From assembly GCF_029395435.1 (NCBI RefSeq), contig NZ_CP113915.1, forward strand, positions 868,001-932,000: a DNA stretch of 64,000 nt. Direction: 5' to 3'. The notes beneath the pieces were generated by a model. The model was given only the letters and a program-made list of their open reading frames with translations. It was not told the origin of the DNA and did no database searches. Below, in pieces: positions 19,185 through 27,803 of this stretch. The position numbers were made by a program, and so were the translations under genes. The stretch is from Bifidobacterium sp. ESL0790 (GTDB lineage: Bacteria; Actinomycetota; Actinomycetes; Actinomycetales; Bifidobacteriaceae). Each line of letters opens with the position of its first letter. Position 1 is the stretch's first letter.

Positions 19185-19529
19185 ATGAGTGGAACATTCA
19201 ACGCGAAGGTCTATGAGGTCGTCAAGTGCATCCCCGAAGGCAAGGTGGCCACCTACGGGCAGGTGGCGGCGCTCGCCGGCGCCCCGCGCAACGCGAGGTT
19301 CGTGGGCTACGCGCTGCATGTGAACCCCGAGCCGGGCGTGATTCCCTGCCATCGCGTCGTCTTCCGCGACGGCTCGCTCGCCCCGGGTTTCGCCTTCGGT
19401 GGCCCCGATGAGCAGCGTGCCTTGCTTGAGGACGAGGGTGTGCGTTTCATCCCGCCCGCGCCCCACCACGACAACGCCGGGGACGAGGGCTGGGTCGTCG
19501 ACCTCAAGCGCTGCCAGTGGCAATGCTGA
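19185..19529 (+). CDS. Small MGMT-family (O6-alkylguanine transferase C-domain) protein
   Basis: Product of 114 residues equal to the DNA-binding and active-site domain of Ogt/MGMT with no N-terminal domain. The motif GVIPCHRVVF keeps the acceptor cysteine (residue 55). In true alkyltransferase-like proteins this position is usually Trp or Ala, so this protein could still accept alkyl groups or act as a damage flag for excision repair. The helix-turn-helix part (GQVAALAGAPRNARFVGYAL) has the usual arginine finger. It starts at ATG 19185, divergent from sdhA. Its 3' end overlaps the convergent dprA by 26 bases. Confidence 0.85.
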   Translation: MSGTFNAKVYEVVKCIPEGKVATYGQVAALAGAPRNARFVGYALHVNPEPGVIPCHRVVFRDGSLAPGFAFGGPDEQRALLEDEGVRFIPPAPHHDNAGDEGWVVDLKRCQWQC

Positions 19530-21297
19530 CCACCCCCGATCTCAGGCGCACCATGCCCATGAGTTCCATCTCACCCAGCGTGCCCTCCAGTCTGGTGATG
19601 TCCCACGCTTCCGCGCTTGGCTGATGGTTGTTCGTCATTGACGCCGAGCCCGATGTTGGCGCAGAGTCCGATGGTTGAGGTGCTGTTGACGCTGATGTCG
19701 TTGCCGACACTGGTGACAAAGCAGGAGCCGTCTCATGGAGCATGGCGAGGATGGCGTCGTGCGAGGCGGGAATGCCCCGTCGGCGGCAGCGTCGTATCGC
19801 CGTGAGCACCTCGCGTTGTGGTGGTGAGGCGGTTGGCGGACTGGTCTTGAAAACCTTGCTTTTGCTATGAGTTGCCAGATTGCTTCGGCACATCGTCGTG
19901 TAAGCACGGTCTGGGTTACTGGCGTGGCTTATGTCGTGAGTACGGTCTGCATGTTGTCGACTGTCGTTCGCCGAACCATAGGTATTCCGGCGTCGTGGCA
20001 GGGCGATGGTCATCTGGGTGGCTTGTTTTCCTGTGTTCTCCTGACTGTTTGAGCCGTCGTTATCGGCGTTGTTTGCCAAGGCAGCCTCATCGTTGGTCGT
20101 TCCGGCCTTCCCGACTTCTGTGGTTTCGGTGGTCGGTGGATGCGGGGCATGGCAGATCTCCTCGATGGCGTTGACCGAGTAGAGGATGGAGGCGCGATGG
20201 TCGCGGATGAGCCAGTTGCAGCCGGTGTTGCTTGGCCGGTTGATGTTGCCCGGTGCGGCGTAGACCTCGCGGCCGAGGTCGGCGGCCCAATTGGCGGTGT
20301 TGAGCGCCCCGGAGCGGCTGCGGGCCTGGGCGACCACGACGGTGGAGGCCAAGGCCGCGATGATGCGGTTGCGCAACAGGAAGCGCCGCGCTTCGGGGAT
20401 GGTGTCGGGGCACAGTTCGCTGATGAGCGCGCCATGGTTGGCGACGATGCGTTCGAAGAGCTTGCGGTTGCGCTCCGGGCCGATGTGGTTGAGCCCTCCC
20501 GCGAACACCGCCACCGTTCGTCCGCTCTCCTCGGGCCCCAGCATCGACATGGTGTCCAGGGCGCCCCAGTGGGCCGCGGCGTCCGCGCCGAACGCGCCTC
20601 CCGAGACCACCAGATGCCCTTGCTCCGAGGCTTTCTTGGCGACGGTGCGGGCCACGTATCGCCCATACTCGTCGATGCCGCGCGAGCCGACCACCGCGAT
20701 GGGGCTTTCGCAGCTGACCAGCGCCTGCGGCTCGCCGATGCCCCAGATGCATAGCGGCGAGGCCCAATCCTTGCGGATTGACAGGTCGTCGAGCTGCCTG
20801 GGCCAATACGGGCTGGTGGGACCGATGATCCATTGTGAGCCGTTCATCGTGATCCACGCCCTCAACTCGTTCGGATCGCGTGAGGGCAGCTGCGCGAGAC
20901 GGCTGCGCCAACGGTCGAGCGCATGGTGGAAGGCGTCCATGCCCCGGGCGTTGACCGAACGTCCCCATTTGGCCGTGCCGGTGGCGAACGCCTCGTCGAG
21001 CCGGTTGCGGGCCTTGGCCGTCTGGCTGCCCGCGATGATGAGCCGCAGGGCCTCGACGGCGCTTCCCGCGCCTTTGATGGTGGCGAAGAGCAGGGCGTCG
21101 GCCCCATCGATGCAGAAGGTGAGGATGGCGCGGGCGAGGGTCTCGTCATCCAATTCGGGGTGGAATGTCCCAGTGCCGTCGTGCGCGGTTTCTCCGATGT
21201 CGCCGTTGTTGTTTACGACGTCGCGGGTTTCGCCGATTCCCATGTTGCCGGTCCCGCTGTTGCCAGTGCCGTCAATGGTGTTCTGGGTGATATCCAT
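19504..21297 (-). CDS. dprA: DNA processing protein DprA/Smf with low-complexity additions
   Basis: DprA loads RecA onto incoming single-stranded DNA in transformation. The Rossmann-fold core is complete: IAVVGSRGIDEYGR, VVSGGAFGADAAAHWGAL, RTVAVFAGGLNHIGPERN, RFLLRNRIIAALAS and EVYAAPGNINRPSNTGCNWLI. About 598 residues is much longer than the usual 300-400. It has an Asn/Gly/Thr-rich N-terminal stretch and a 150-residue Ser/Thr/Asn-rich stretch between the core and a C-terminal winged-helix-like tail (SPPQREVLTAIRRCRRRGIPAS). The start is ATG 21297 or 21300, overlapping the comM stop, with AGGGAGG upstream. It is the last gene of the yraN-comM-dprA unit. Confidence 0.93.
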   Translation of the reverse strand: MDITQNTIDGTGNSGTGNMGIGETRDVVNNNGDIGETAHDGTGTFHPELDDETLARAILTFCIDGADALLFATIKGAGSAVEALRLIIAGSQTAKARNRLDEAFATGTAKWGRSVNARGMDAFHHALDRWRSRLAQLPSRDPNELRAWITMNGSQWIIGPTSPYWPRQLDDLSIRKDWASPLCIWGIGEPQALVSCESPIAVVGSRGIDEYGRYVARTVAKKASEQGHLVVSGGAFGADAAAHWGALDTMSMLGPEESGRTVAVFAGGLNHIGPERNRKLFERIVANHGALISELCPDTIPEARRFLLRNRIIAALASTVVVAQARSRSGALNTANWAADLGREVYAAPGNINRPSNTGCNWLIRDHRASILYSVNAIEEICHAPHPPTTETTEVGKAGTTNDEAALANNADNDGSNSQENTGKQATQMTIALPRRRNTYGSANDSRQHADRTHDISHASNPDRAYTTMCRSNLATHSKSKVFKTSPPTASPPQREVLTAIRRCRRRGIPASHDAILAMLHETAPALSPVSATTSASTAPQPSDSAPTSGSASMTNNHQPSAEAWDITRLEGTLGEMELMGMVRLRSGVVSIATGSA

Positions 21298-22829
21298 CAT
21301 GCCTCCCTTGTTCTCAAGGCGATGCCCTGCATCATCTCGTCGTGGCCCGGCGAGGTCTTGCCATTGAGGTCGGCCAACGTCCACGCCAGTCGCATGGCCC
21401 GGTCCGCGCCTCGCAAACTCAGTCTTGAGTCCTCAAGCGCCAGGTCGATGAGCTGAAGCGCGGATTTCGAGGTGTTGGCACGCATCCACGATCCGCTGGC
21501 CTCGGCGTTGCAAGTCCACTGCTGGGCCGCGTAACGGTTGCGTGCCACTTTGCGGGCGTTGATGACCTTGGCCCTCATCTCGGCGCTGGTGGTCTGGTGG
21601 GCGCTCGGCCCTTGGATAATGTGCTCGATTGGCGGCACCTCCACCTGGATATCGATGCGGTCGAGGATGGGGCCCGAAAGCCTTGAGAAATAACGGATTC
21701 GGTCTTTCTCCCGGCAAGTGCAGCGCTCGCCGTCGCCGTAACCGTAGCCGCACGGGCAGGGGTTGGCGGCCATCACCAGCTGGAAGCGCGCAGGATAATA
21801 AGTGGTGCCCTTGGCGCGGGAGAGGGAGATATAGCCGGATTCCAACGGTTCGCGCAGGGTCTGCAAGGCGCGTGGCGAGAATTCAGGGGCCTCGTCCATG
21901 AAAAGCACCCCGCGGTGGGCGCGTGTGATGGCGCCGGGCTTGGCCACCCCGGAGCCACCACCGACCAGCGAGGCCGTGGACGCGGTGTGGTGCGGGGCCT
22001 CGAACGGCGGCACGTCGCTGATGCCATAGGCGGGCAATGTGCCGCACAGCGAGCGGATCGAGGCCACCTCAAGCTGCTCGCGCTCGTCAAGCGGACACAT
22101 GATGCCGGGCATGCGCGAGGCCAGCATCGTCTTGCCCGATCCGGGAGGCCCGGTCATCAGCAGGTGGTGCCCGCCGGCGGCCGCCACTTCCAGCGCCCAT
22201 TTCGTGCGCTCCTGGCCCAGGACCTCGGCCATGTCGCCGATGGCGGGCAGGTGAGCCTCGCCGCCTTCCTCGCTCGGGGAGGCTGGCGCGCGGGTGTCGT
22301 TCAGATGGTATTTGGCCTTGCCGCCCATCAGTTCGATGAGCTCGCCCAGGTGCCGCACGCCGGTGATATGCAGGCCTTCGACGAGCTTGGCCTCCTCCAC
22401 GTTGGCCTGCGGCACGATCATCCGCTCGATGCCATGCTCGCGGGCGTAGAGGCCGATGGGCAACACACCGTTGACCGGCAACACGGAGCCGTCAAGGTTG
22501 AGCTCGCCAAGCACGATGGCGTCGGCCAAACAATCGTGGGGTATGTGGTTGCCCGCGCTCAAGACGCTCGCCGCGATGGCCAGGTCGTGCGACGAGCCGC
22601 GTTTGGGCATCGAGGCGGGGGAGAGGTTCACCGTCACGCGTGTCTCGGGCCATTTGTAGCCGCTGGCCTGGCACGCCGATTTCACCCGCTCGCGCGCCTC
22701 GCTCAACGACGCGTCGGGCAGACCGATGATGGAGAAATAGGGTAGGCCGGGCGAGATGAAGGCCTGCATCTGGATGGCGAAGGCTCGAAGCCCGATCAGG
22801 CCGACGGAAAGCGCGCTGCCGATGGTCAT
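21297..22829 (-). CDS. comM: ComM/YifB-family AAA+ ATPase (Mg-chelatase-like helicase)
   Basis: Product of 510 residues. The N-terminal lon-protease-like domain (VGLIGLRAFAIQMQAFISPGLP, here shown in part) precedes Walker A GPPGSGKTMLASRMPG and Walker B GVLFMDEAPEF, followed by the NPCPCGYGYGD zinc-like loop and the C-terminal lid with LRGADRAMRLAWTLAD. ComM is a hexameric branch-migration helicase that extends heteroduplex during transformation. ATG 22829 overlaps the yraN stop (TGATG) and is strongly preferred over longer frames. The stop overlaps the start of dprA, so the three genes are translationally coupled. Confidence 0.95.
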   Translation of the reverse strand: MTIGSALSVGLIGLRAFAIQMQAFISPGLPYFSIIGLPDASLSEARERVKSACQASGYKWPETRVTVNLSPASMPKRGSSHDLAIAASVLSAGNHIPHDCLADAIVLGELNLDGSVLPVNGVLPIGLYAREHGIERMIVPQANVEEAKLVEGLHITGVRHLGELIELMGGKAKYHLNDTRAPASPSEEGGEAHLPAIGDMAEVLGQERTKWALEVAAAGGHHLLMTGPPGSGKTMLASRMPGIMCPLDEREQLEVASIRSLCGTLPAYGISDVPPFEAPHHTASTASLVGGGSGVAKPGAITRAHRGVLFMDEAPEFSPRALQTLREPLESGYISLSRAKGTTYYPARFQLVMAANPCPCGYGYGDGERCTCREKDRIRYFSRLSGPILDRIDIQVEVPPIEHIIQGPSAHQTTSAEMRAKVINARKVARNRYAAQQWTCNAEASGSWMRANTSKSALQLIDLALEDSRLSLRGADRAMRLAWTLADLNGKTSPGHDEMMQGIALRTREA

Positions 22830-23539
22830 CAGAACGCCCCCGGTATGTGCTTGACGTGGGGCGCTCCGCCCTGCACGAGGATGGAGAGGGCGTCGAAGCG
22901 GATGCCTGTGCGCGGCACCGACTTGCCTGGCCCCGCCAGCCACAGCGCGGCGGCGTGGTGCAGGTTCGCCTGCTTGTGCGGGGTGATGGCCGCCTGGGGC
23001 ACCCCGTAGCGTTGGGTGCGCCGGGTCTTCACCTCCACGAAGACGACGATCCGCTCGGGAGTGAACATGATGATGTCGAGCTCGCCGAACCGGGTGTTCC
23101 AGTTCGTCGCCAACGGCCTCCACCCCAGGCGTGCCAGCCAGAGCGCCGCGTAGCACTCGCCGGCGACGCCCAGCTGCTTGGAACTCAGCTCGGGGGACGT
23201 GAGCAGGGCCTCCATCTCGGCCAGATCATCGTCGGTCGGCGGTTCGAAGGAATCATCGGGTTCGAAATCCTCACGGTTCTCGGTTTCGGTGGTGGCTCCG
23301 ACCTCCTCGTAGGGTTCGGCCTCGTTGGCTTCGGCGTTCTCATCCGAATCATCAGGGGAGTTCCGGTATTCCGTTTCCGGAGGTGTGCCACTTTCGTTTC
23401 GCAGCGGTTCCTCGGCGTCAATAAGCTCGTTCGACTCGTTGACGTCGATTGCTTCGTCGGGCTCGTCGGAATCGTCGGTATGGCCGCCGAAATAGTTCGT
23501 GTGGGCGTATGCCGCCCTGCTTGTCGTGTTTGTGCTCAT
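22829..23539 (-). CDS. YraN/UPF0102-family nuclease-fold protein with acidic N-terminal extension
   Basis: Product of 236 residues. The C-terminal 120 residues are the UPF0102 domain with the restriction-endonuclease-like core: GVAGECYAALWLARLGW, FGELDIIMF and VFVEVKTRR (the D...ExK metal site is intact). About 110 residues before it are an acidic Asp/Glu/Asn/Ser-rich low-complexity stretch not found in the family. An internal ATG at 23215 would give a normal-sized protein but has only a weak ribosome site. UPF0102 genes often stand beside comM and dprA and are thought to aid DNA handling. A DnaA-box cluster lies upstream. Confidence 0.85.
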   Translation of the reverse strand: MSTNTTSRAAYAHTNYFGGHTDDSDEPDEAIDVNESNELIDAEEPLRNESGTPPETEYRNSPDDSDENAEANEAEPYEEVGATTETENREDFEPDDSFEPPTDDDLAEMEALLTSPELSSKQLGVAGECYAALWLARLGWRPLATNWNTRFGELDIIMFTPERIVVFVEVKTRRTQRYGVPQAAITPHKQANLHHAAALWLAGPGKSVPRTGIRFDALSILVQGGAPHVKHIPGAF

Positions 23540-23926
23540 GCTTCGAGTACAGCACGATTATCTGTTTCAGAAGGCGATTCTCAGGTGGTGTGGATAAGTG
23601 GTTGGCCAAAACGCGTTTTTCGGGCGTGTCTGTGGATAACTTGATATCAAGTAATACAAAATGTGAACAACGCTGTGGAAAATAGCGTTGTATAGCAGAA
23701 CGGGAAAGCAATGCTGGATAAAGACGAATCAGATAAAGAAAACCGTTGGGGAACGCTACTGCCATTTGCGTTTCCCAACGGTTTAATCCGAGGTTTGAGG
23801 GGTTGATAAAACCTTCAATCAACCAGCTAACCCTCGCGAAAGAATCATGCGCGCCAACTGGACACATCACCAAGCCAGCGTGCACAATCCATCAATCAAA
23901 AGGCCTATCAATCAAAAGGCCCGAAA
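23540..23926. promoter_or_regulatory. Intergenic region with DnaA boxes and a terminator
   Basis: This 387-base region separates the yraN start from the pyridoxal kinase stop, both on the minus strand. On the minus strand it contains TTATCCACA twice (23589-23597, 23631-23639) and TTTTCCACA once (23674-23682), plus a weaker TTGTTCACA (23662-23670). The palindrome CTTGATATCAAG (23640-23651) directly abuts the second box. The boxes begin 50 bases upstream of yraN, so the region is probably its promoter. The terminator at 23740-23784 belongs to the kinase gene. Confidence 0.6.
23740..23784 (-). terminator. Rho-independent terminator of the pyridoxal kinase gene
   Basis: Seventeen-base arms (AAACCGTTGGGGAACGC and GCGTTTCCCAACGGTTT, one mismatch), followed on the minus strand by TTTTCTTTAT. 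Confidence 0.75.
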
Positions 23927-24802
23927 CTAGCCGGCCAACCCGGTCAGTTCGCCCAGGTTGAGCTCAAAGCTCACGCCACGATCCTCGAAGTGGGGCTGGT
24001 TGCGGGTGCTCTCCATCGCGTGACGCACGAATTCGCCGGCCACCTGCGCCGACTCGCCGAGCGTCTTGCCGGCCATCACCGCGCCACACAGCGCCGAAGC
24101 GAACGCGTCGCCGGTGCCATGAATCATGTAGGGCAGCTTGTCGTGCACCAGCTCGCGACGCGCGGCGGCCCCGGTGGAGGCGCTGCCCACGAAGTTGCGC
24201 AGTTTGCCGTCATTGCGGTCGATGCCCTTCAACACGACGTTCTTGGCCCCGAGATCGAGCAGCGCGCCGACCCAGTCGGTCGCTTCCTCATCGCTCAGGT
24301 TCTGGCCCGGGTAGTCACGCCCAGTGAGGATGCTCGCCTCGGTGAGGTTCGGCATCAGCACGTCCGCGCCGTCCACCAGTGTCTTGACCGCGTCGCACAT
24401 CTCCTGGGAATAGGTCGGGTACATCTGCCCGCCATCGCCCATCACCGGGTCGACCAGCCGCAGCGCCTTCGGGTATTCGCGGTACATGCGCTTGATGATG
24501 TCCACCTGCTCGGCCGAGCCAAGGAAGCCGGAATAGATGCCGTCGAGGTCGACGTCGATCTTCTGCCACGCGTCGAGATAGCCGGAGAGGATATCGGTGG
24601 TGTCGTGGAAGGTGTAGACGGGGAACTTCGTGTGCGCGCTGAACAACGCGGTGGGCACCGGGCACACGTCGCAGCCGCACGCCGAAAGAATCGGGATCGC
24701 GGCGGTCAGCGAGCATTTGCCGTAGCCGCACATGTCGTGCACTGCCGCAACGCGGGGGATGTATTTGGGGTCGCGCTCATAGAGCGTCGTATCTTCTTGC
24801 AT
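23927..24802 (-). CDS. pdxY: Pyridoxal/pyridoxamine kinase (ribokinase fold)
   Basis: Product of 291 residues that phosphorylates vitamin B6 vitamers to PLP precursors. The ribokinase-like features are VHDMCGYGKCSLTAAIPIL at the N-terminus, VDPVMGDGGQMYPTY in the middle and the catalytic-base region IHGTGDAFASALCGAVMAGK at the C-terminus. The specific substrate within the PdxY/PdxK/ThiD-like group is inferred from VMGDGG rather than proven. The start is ATG 24802, with AAAGGT about 7 bases upstream. It is adjacent and divergent to a PLP-dependent metY gene, a sensible but not necessarily functional pairing. Confidence 0.88.
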   Translation of the reverse strand: MQEDTTLYERDPKYIPRVAAVHDMCGYGKCSLTAAIPILSACGCDVCPVPTALFSAHTKFPVYTFHDTTDILSGYLDAWQKIDVDLDGIYSGFLGSAEQVDIIKRMYREYPKALRLVDPVMGDGGQMYPTYSQEMCDAVKTLVDGADVLMPNLTEASILTGRDYPGQNLSDEEATDWVGALLDLGAKNVVLKGIDRNDGKLRNFVGSASTGAAARRELVHDKLPYMIHGTGDAFASALCGAVMAGKTLGESAQVAGEFVRHAMESTRNQPHFEDRGVSFELNLGELTGLAG

Positions 24803-25109
24803 TTCATGACCTTTCAGAAAGTCTATGAATCCTATATTGTCGCGTCCGCCTTCCCGCCTGGCTGGCGGGGACGTCGCTGACTCGACTCTAGACCCATTGG
24901 CTGGGCAAACCGCCCGAAACGTCACGCAGTGGTCGCGTTTTCGGGATTTTGGGCAAAGCGCGCGAGCTGTCTAATTCCTTGTGGCGCCAACGGTTTGCAA
25001 TCCGTTATAGCTAACCTCGATAGCGTGCGGCTTGCGGGTGGATTCATCGCGGATTTAAGCTCGGAGGGAGCTAAAAACGAACGTCCATTTTCCACCGAAG
25101 GAGCCGGCA
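24803..25109. other. Intergenic region before metY
   Basis: A divergent 307-base region between the kinase and metY. The only clear element is the AAGGAG ribosome site of metY near 25098. No recognisable SAM, T-box or other riboswitch was found. TTGCAATCC followed by TATAGC could be promoter parts but the spacing is poor. Confidence 0.4.
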
Positions 25110-26429
25110 ATGACCGAGAACGAGCACAAACCATACCATTTCGAGACCCTGCAGCTGCATGTGGGCCAGGAGGAGGCCGACCCCGCCACCGACGCGCGTG
25201 CCGTGCCGATCTACGCCACCACCAGCTACGTCTTCCATGACTTCGACCATGCCGAAGCGCGTTTTGCCCTGCAGGATCCGGGCAACATCTATGGCCGTCT
25301 GACCAACTCGACCGAGGACGTCTTCGAAAGGCGCATGGCCGCGCTCGAAGGTGGCACCGCGGCGCTCGCTCTGGCCAGCGGCGCGGCGGCGGTCGAAGCA
25401 GCGTTGCGTAACATCACCCAGACCGGCGACCACATCGTTTCCTCCTCGCACATCTACGGTGGCACCTTCAACCTGATGCGCCATACCCTGCCGCGCGACG
25501 GCATCACCACCACGTTCGTCGATCCCGCTGACCCGCAGAACTTCGAAGACGCGATTCAGGAGAACACGAAGCTCGTCTACTTCGAGACCTTCGGCAACCC
25601 GAACGCCGACCTGCCCGATTTCGAGGCCATCTCGAAGATTGCGCACAAGCACAACCTGCCGGTGTTCGTCGACAACACCTTCGCCACCCCGTATCTCTTC
25701 CGTCCGCTGGAAAATGGTGCGGACATTGTCGTGGAATCGGCCACCAAGTTCATCGGCGGCCACGGCACGACGCTCGGCGGCATCATCGTCGAAGGTGGCC
25801 ACTTCAACTGGGCCGCGGTGCCGGGCAAGTTCCCGACCCTGACCGAGCCGGATCCGTCCTACCACGGCATGAACTTCTACGAGGCGCTGGGCGAGACGGC
25901 CTTCGTCACCCGCGCCCGCGCCATCTTCCTGCGCGACACCGGTGCCTGCATCAGCCCCTTCGCCGCGTGGCTGCTCCTGCAAGGCACCGAAACCCTGTCG
26001 CTGCGCGTCGAGCGCCACGTCCAGAACGCGCTCAAGGTGGTCGAATACCTGCAGACCGTGCCCGAGGTCGAGTCCGTCTCGCACCCTTCGATTCCTGGCC
26101 GCATCGACCATGACCTCTACGAGAAGTACTTCCCGAACGGCGCCGGCTCGATCTTCACCTTCGACATCAAGGGCGGCAAGGACGCGGCGCGCGTGTTCAT
26201 CAACAACCTGCACCTCTTCAGCCTGCTCGCCAATGTCGCGGACGTGAAGAGCCTCGTCGTCCACCCGGCCTCCACCACCCACGCCCAGGAGACCCGTGAG
26301 GAGCTGGAAAGCCAGGGCATCCACCAGGGCACCATCCGTCTGTCGATCGGCACCGAATATATCGACGACATCCTGGACGACCTGAAGGGCAGTTTCGAGG
26401 CCCTGCGCGCCTCCGGCCTCGCCAAGTAA
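25110..26429 (+). CDS. metY: O-acetylhomoserine sulfhydrylase-type PLP enzyme
   Basis: Product of 439 residues in the Cys/Met metabolism PLP family; the length favours O-acetylhomoserine sulfhydrylase over cystathionine gamma-synthase/lyase (about 380). The PLP lysine is in [18 protein letters not shown], the phosphate-binding loop in [13 protein letters not shown], and the substrate arginine region in [10 protein letters not shown]. It makes homocysteine from O-acetylhomoserine and sulfide, or handles related thiols. ATG 25110 follows GAAGGAG. It stands alone with the 61-bp repeats downstream. Confidence 0.92.
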   Translation: MTENEHKPYHFETLQLHVGQEEADPATDARAVPIYATTSYVFHDFDHAEARFALQDPGNIYGRLTNSTEDVFERRMAALEGGTAALALASGAAAVEAALRNITQTGDHIVSSSHIYGGTFNLMRHTLPRDGITTTFVDPADPQNFEDAIQENTKLVYFETFGNPNADLPDFEAISKIAHKHNLPVFVDNTFATPYLFRPLENGADIVVESATKFIGGHGTTLGGIIVEGGHFNWAAVPGKFPTLTEPDPSYHGMNFYEALGETAFVTRARAIFLRDTGACISPFAAWLLLQGTETLSLRVERHVQNALKVVEYLQTVPEVESVSHPSIPGRIDHDLYEKYFPNGAGSIFTFDIKGGKDAARVFINNLHLFSLLANVADVKSLVVHPASTTHAQETREELESQGIHQGTIRLSIGTEYIDDILDDLKGSFEALRASGLAK

Positions 26430-26484
26430 CATGTCCGGCTGAAGGGGACCAGCCTCGTCAGCCGCCATCCTTCGTAATTGCGCT

Positions 26485-26655
26485 ATAAATAAGCCACTGA
26501 GTAAGTCTCACAGGCCCATTTATGGCGAGATTGAATTTTCCCGCCATTTTTGAGCCGTTGACGGCTGTTCAGTGGCTTATTTATGGTGCAACTTAAATTT
26601 CCCGCCATATTTAGGCCACTAGGCATGCGTCAGCGGCTTGTTTATGGCGCAATCG
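26485..26655. repeat. Tandem 61-bp imperfect repeat with nested inverted repeats
   Basis: ATTTATGG recurs at 26518 and 26579, and GTTTATGG at 26640, a constant step of 61. The first two units share TTTCCCGCCAT about 20-25 bases after ATTTATGG, which pairs with ATGGCG in the first unit; the third is partial. In addition ATAAATAAGCCACTGA (26485-26500) is an exact inverted match to 26569-26584. There is no open frame across it. It fills most of the gap between metY and the next minus-strand gene. Confidence 0.8.
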
Positions 26656-26716
26656 CGGTACGGTTCCGGTTGCGCAAAAGATGGTCACGAGCATTGGTAT
26701 GCGGATAGGTTGCCCG

Positions 26717-27589
26717 TCAGCGTCTTTTGTCGCGCTCGAGCAGGAGATGCTCGGCGTGATAAAACATGATGCCCAGCAGCACCCGGTCGTCGATGGCCTC
26801 GGGATCAAGTCCCAATTTCCAGATGTGGTTCTGTGCCGCCTGCAGACGCCATACCCCCTGCACGAACCACCAGATCGCCCTGCGGTAATCGTCTTCATGC
26901 CGGCGATACGCCTTGCCGTGAGGCGCGACATATTCCAAGGTGTAGCCGCCGCCTTTCCGGAAGACGCTCACCTTGCCCCGCACCCGCCGGCCCACGCTAT
27001 AGAGCGAGGGACTCACGTTGCGGGTGATGATTACCGGCAGTTGCCAAGGCTGGCCGTATCCCCGGTAGCCTGGGTCCTCGGTGCAGAAGTCATAGAGATC
27101 ATCAAGCTCCCTGTTGCGTTCGGACGAGAATCGGTATCGCGCACCCAATAGCCGGCTGGTCTCGTCGAATTCCTGGGCGAGCCACAGCGCCGCCTCCTGC
27201 GGGGTGGAGAGGCGCGCCTTAAATTCGAGCACATAGCTGCGGTCGAGGACGTTGGAATATACGGAATAGCCGCCGCGTGTAGCCACGAAGCCGAAGTGCG
27301 CATCTTGCTGCCTCCAACATACGATACCTTTGAGCCATGGGGCGTCTTGGGGATATTCGTGGTCTTCGACGCCGGGGACGTGGAGGTAGACCACGTCCTT
27401 GCACCCCTTGTCGACCCACAGCCGCGCGCCATATTGGTCGCAGACGAGTTGCAGGAGCTTTTGCAGATTCCGAAGCCTACCCAGTCCGCTGTCGTCGATC
27501 TGATCCAGGCCTTCGGAATCTTTCAACGTCTCTTCGGTCACCCCGTAGCCAAGATGGGTCGTGATGTGGAGTCCGTATTCCTCGGGCAT
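26717..27589 (-). CDS. Conserved-looking protein of unknown function, 290 residues
   Basis: I do not recognise the family. The protein is soluble with no signal peptide or membrane span, rich in Tyr, Trp, Arg and His. The C-terminal third contains WWFVQGVWRLQAAQN and HLLLERDKRR. The N-terminal half has many aromatic and acidic residues (VCDQYGARLWVDKGCKD, VYLHVPGVEDHEYPQ). GC content and codon use match neighbours, which argues that the frame is a real gene. ATG 27589 has AAAAGAGA upstream; an extended frame from TTG 27649 is also possible. It is a single gene, converging on the 61-bp repeats. Confidence 0.65.
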   Translation of the reverse strand: MPEEYGLHITTHLGYGVTEETLKDSEGLDQIDDSGLGRLRNLQKLLQLVCDQYGARLWVDKGCKDVVYLHVPGVEDHEYPQDAPWLKGIVCWRQQDAHFGFVATRGGYSVYSNVLDRSYVLEFKARLSTPQEAALWLAQEFDETSRLLGARYRFSSERNRELDDLYDFCTEDPGYRGYGQPWQLPVIITRNVSPSLYSVGRRVRGKVSVFRKGGGYTLEYVAPHGKAYRRHEDDYRRAIWWFVQGVWRLQAAQNHIWKLGLDPEAIDDRVLLGIMFYHAEHLLLERDKRR

Positions 27590-27803
27590 TTCTCTCTTTT
27601 CACCGTCATTGTGTATGCGTTTGTCAAACCATTCTATCCGTTTTGTCAATGTCTATGGCGTGAATCATCCCCGAGGATGACATGGCGGGCTCAGGCCGCG
27701 CGGCGAAGGTGATAATTCGTCCCCAAGCACGATGGAAAGGCGTGATTCCGGGCCATATATTAAGAGGCATCCCAAGGGTACCGACCTCAACAAAGGAGTC
27801 CAG

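Noticed and set aside
23589-23682. Chromosomal origin
   Set aside because: DnaA boxes are present, but dnaA, dnaN and an AT-rich unwinding element are absent, so an oriC is not supported.
24803-25109. SAM or T-box riboswitch before metY
   Set aside because: No conserved core (for example the T-box GGUGGNACCGCG or a SAM core) could be found.
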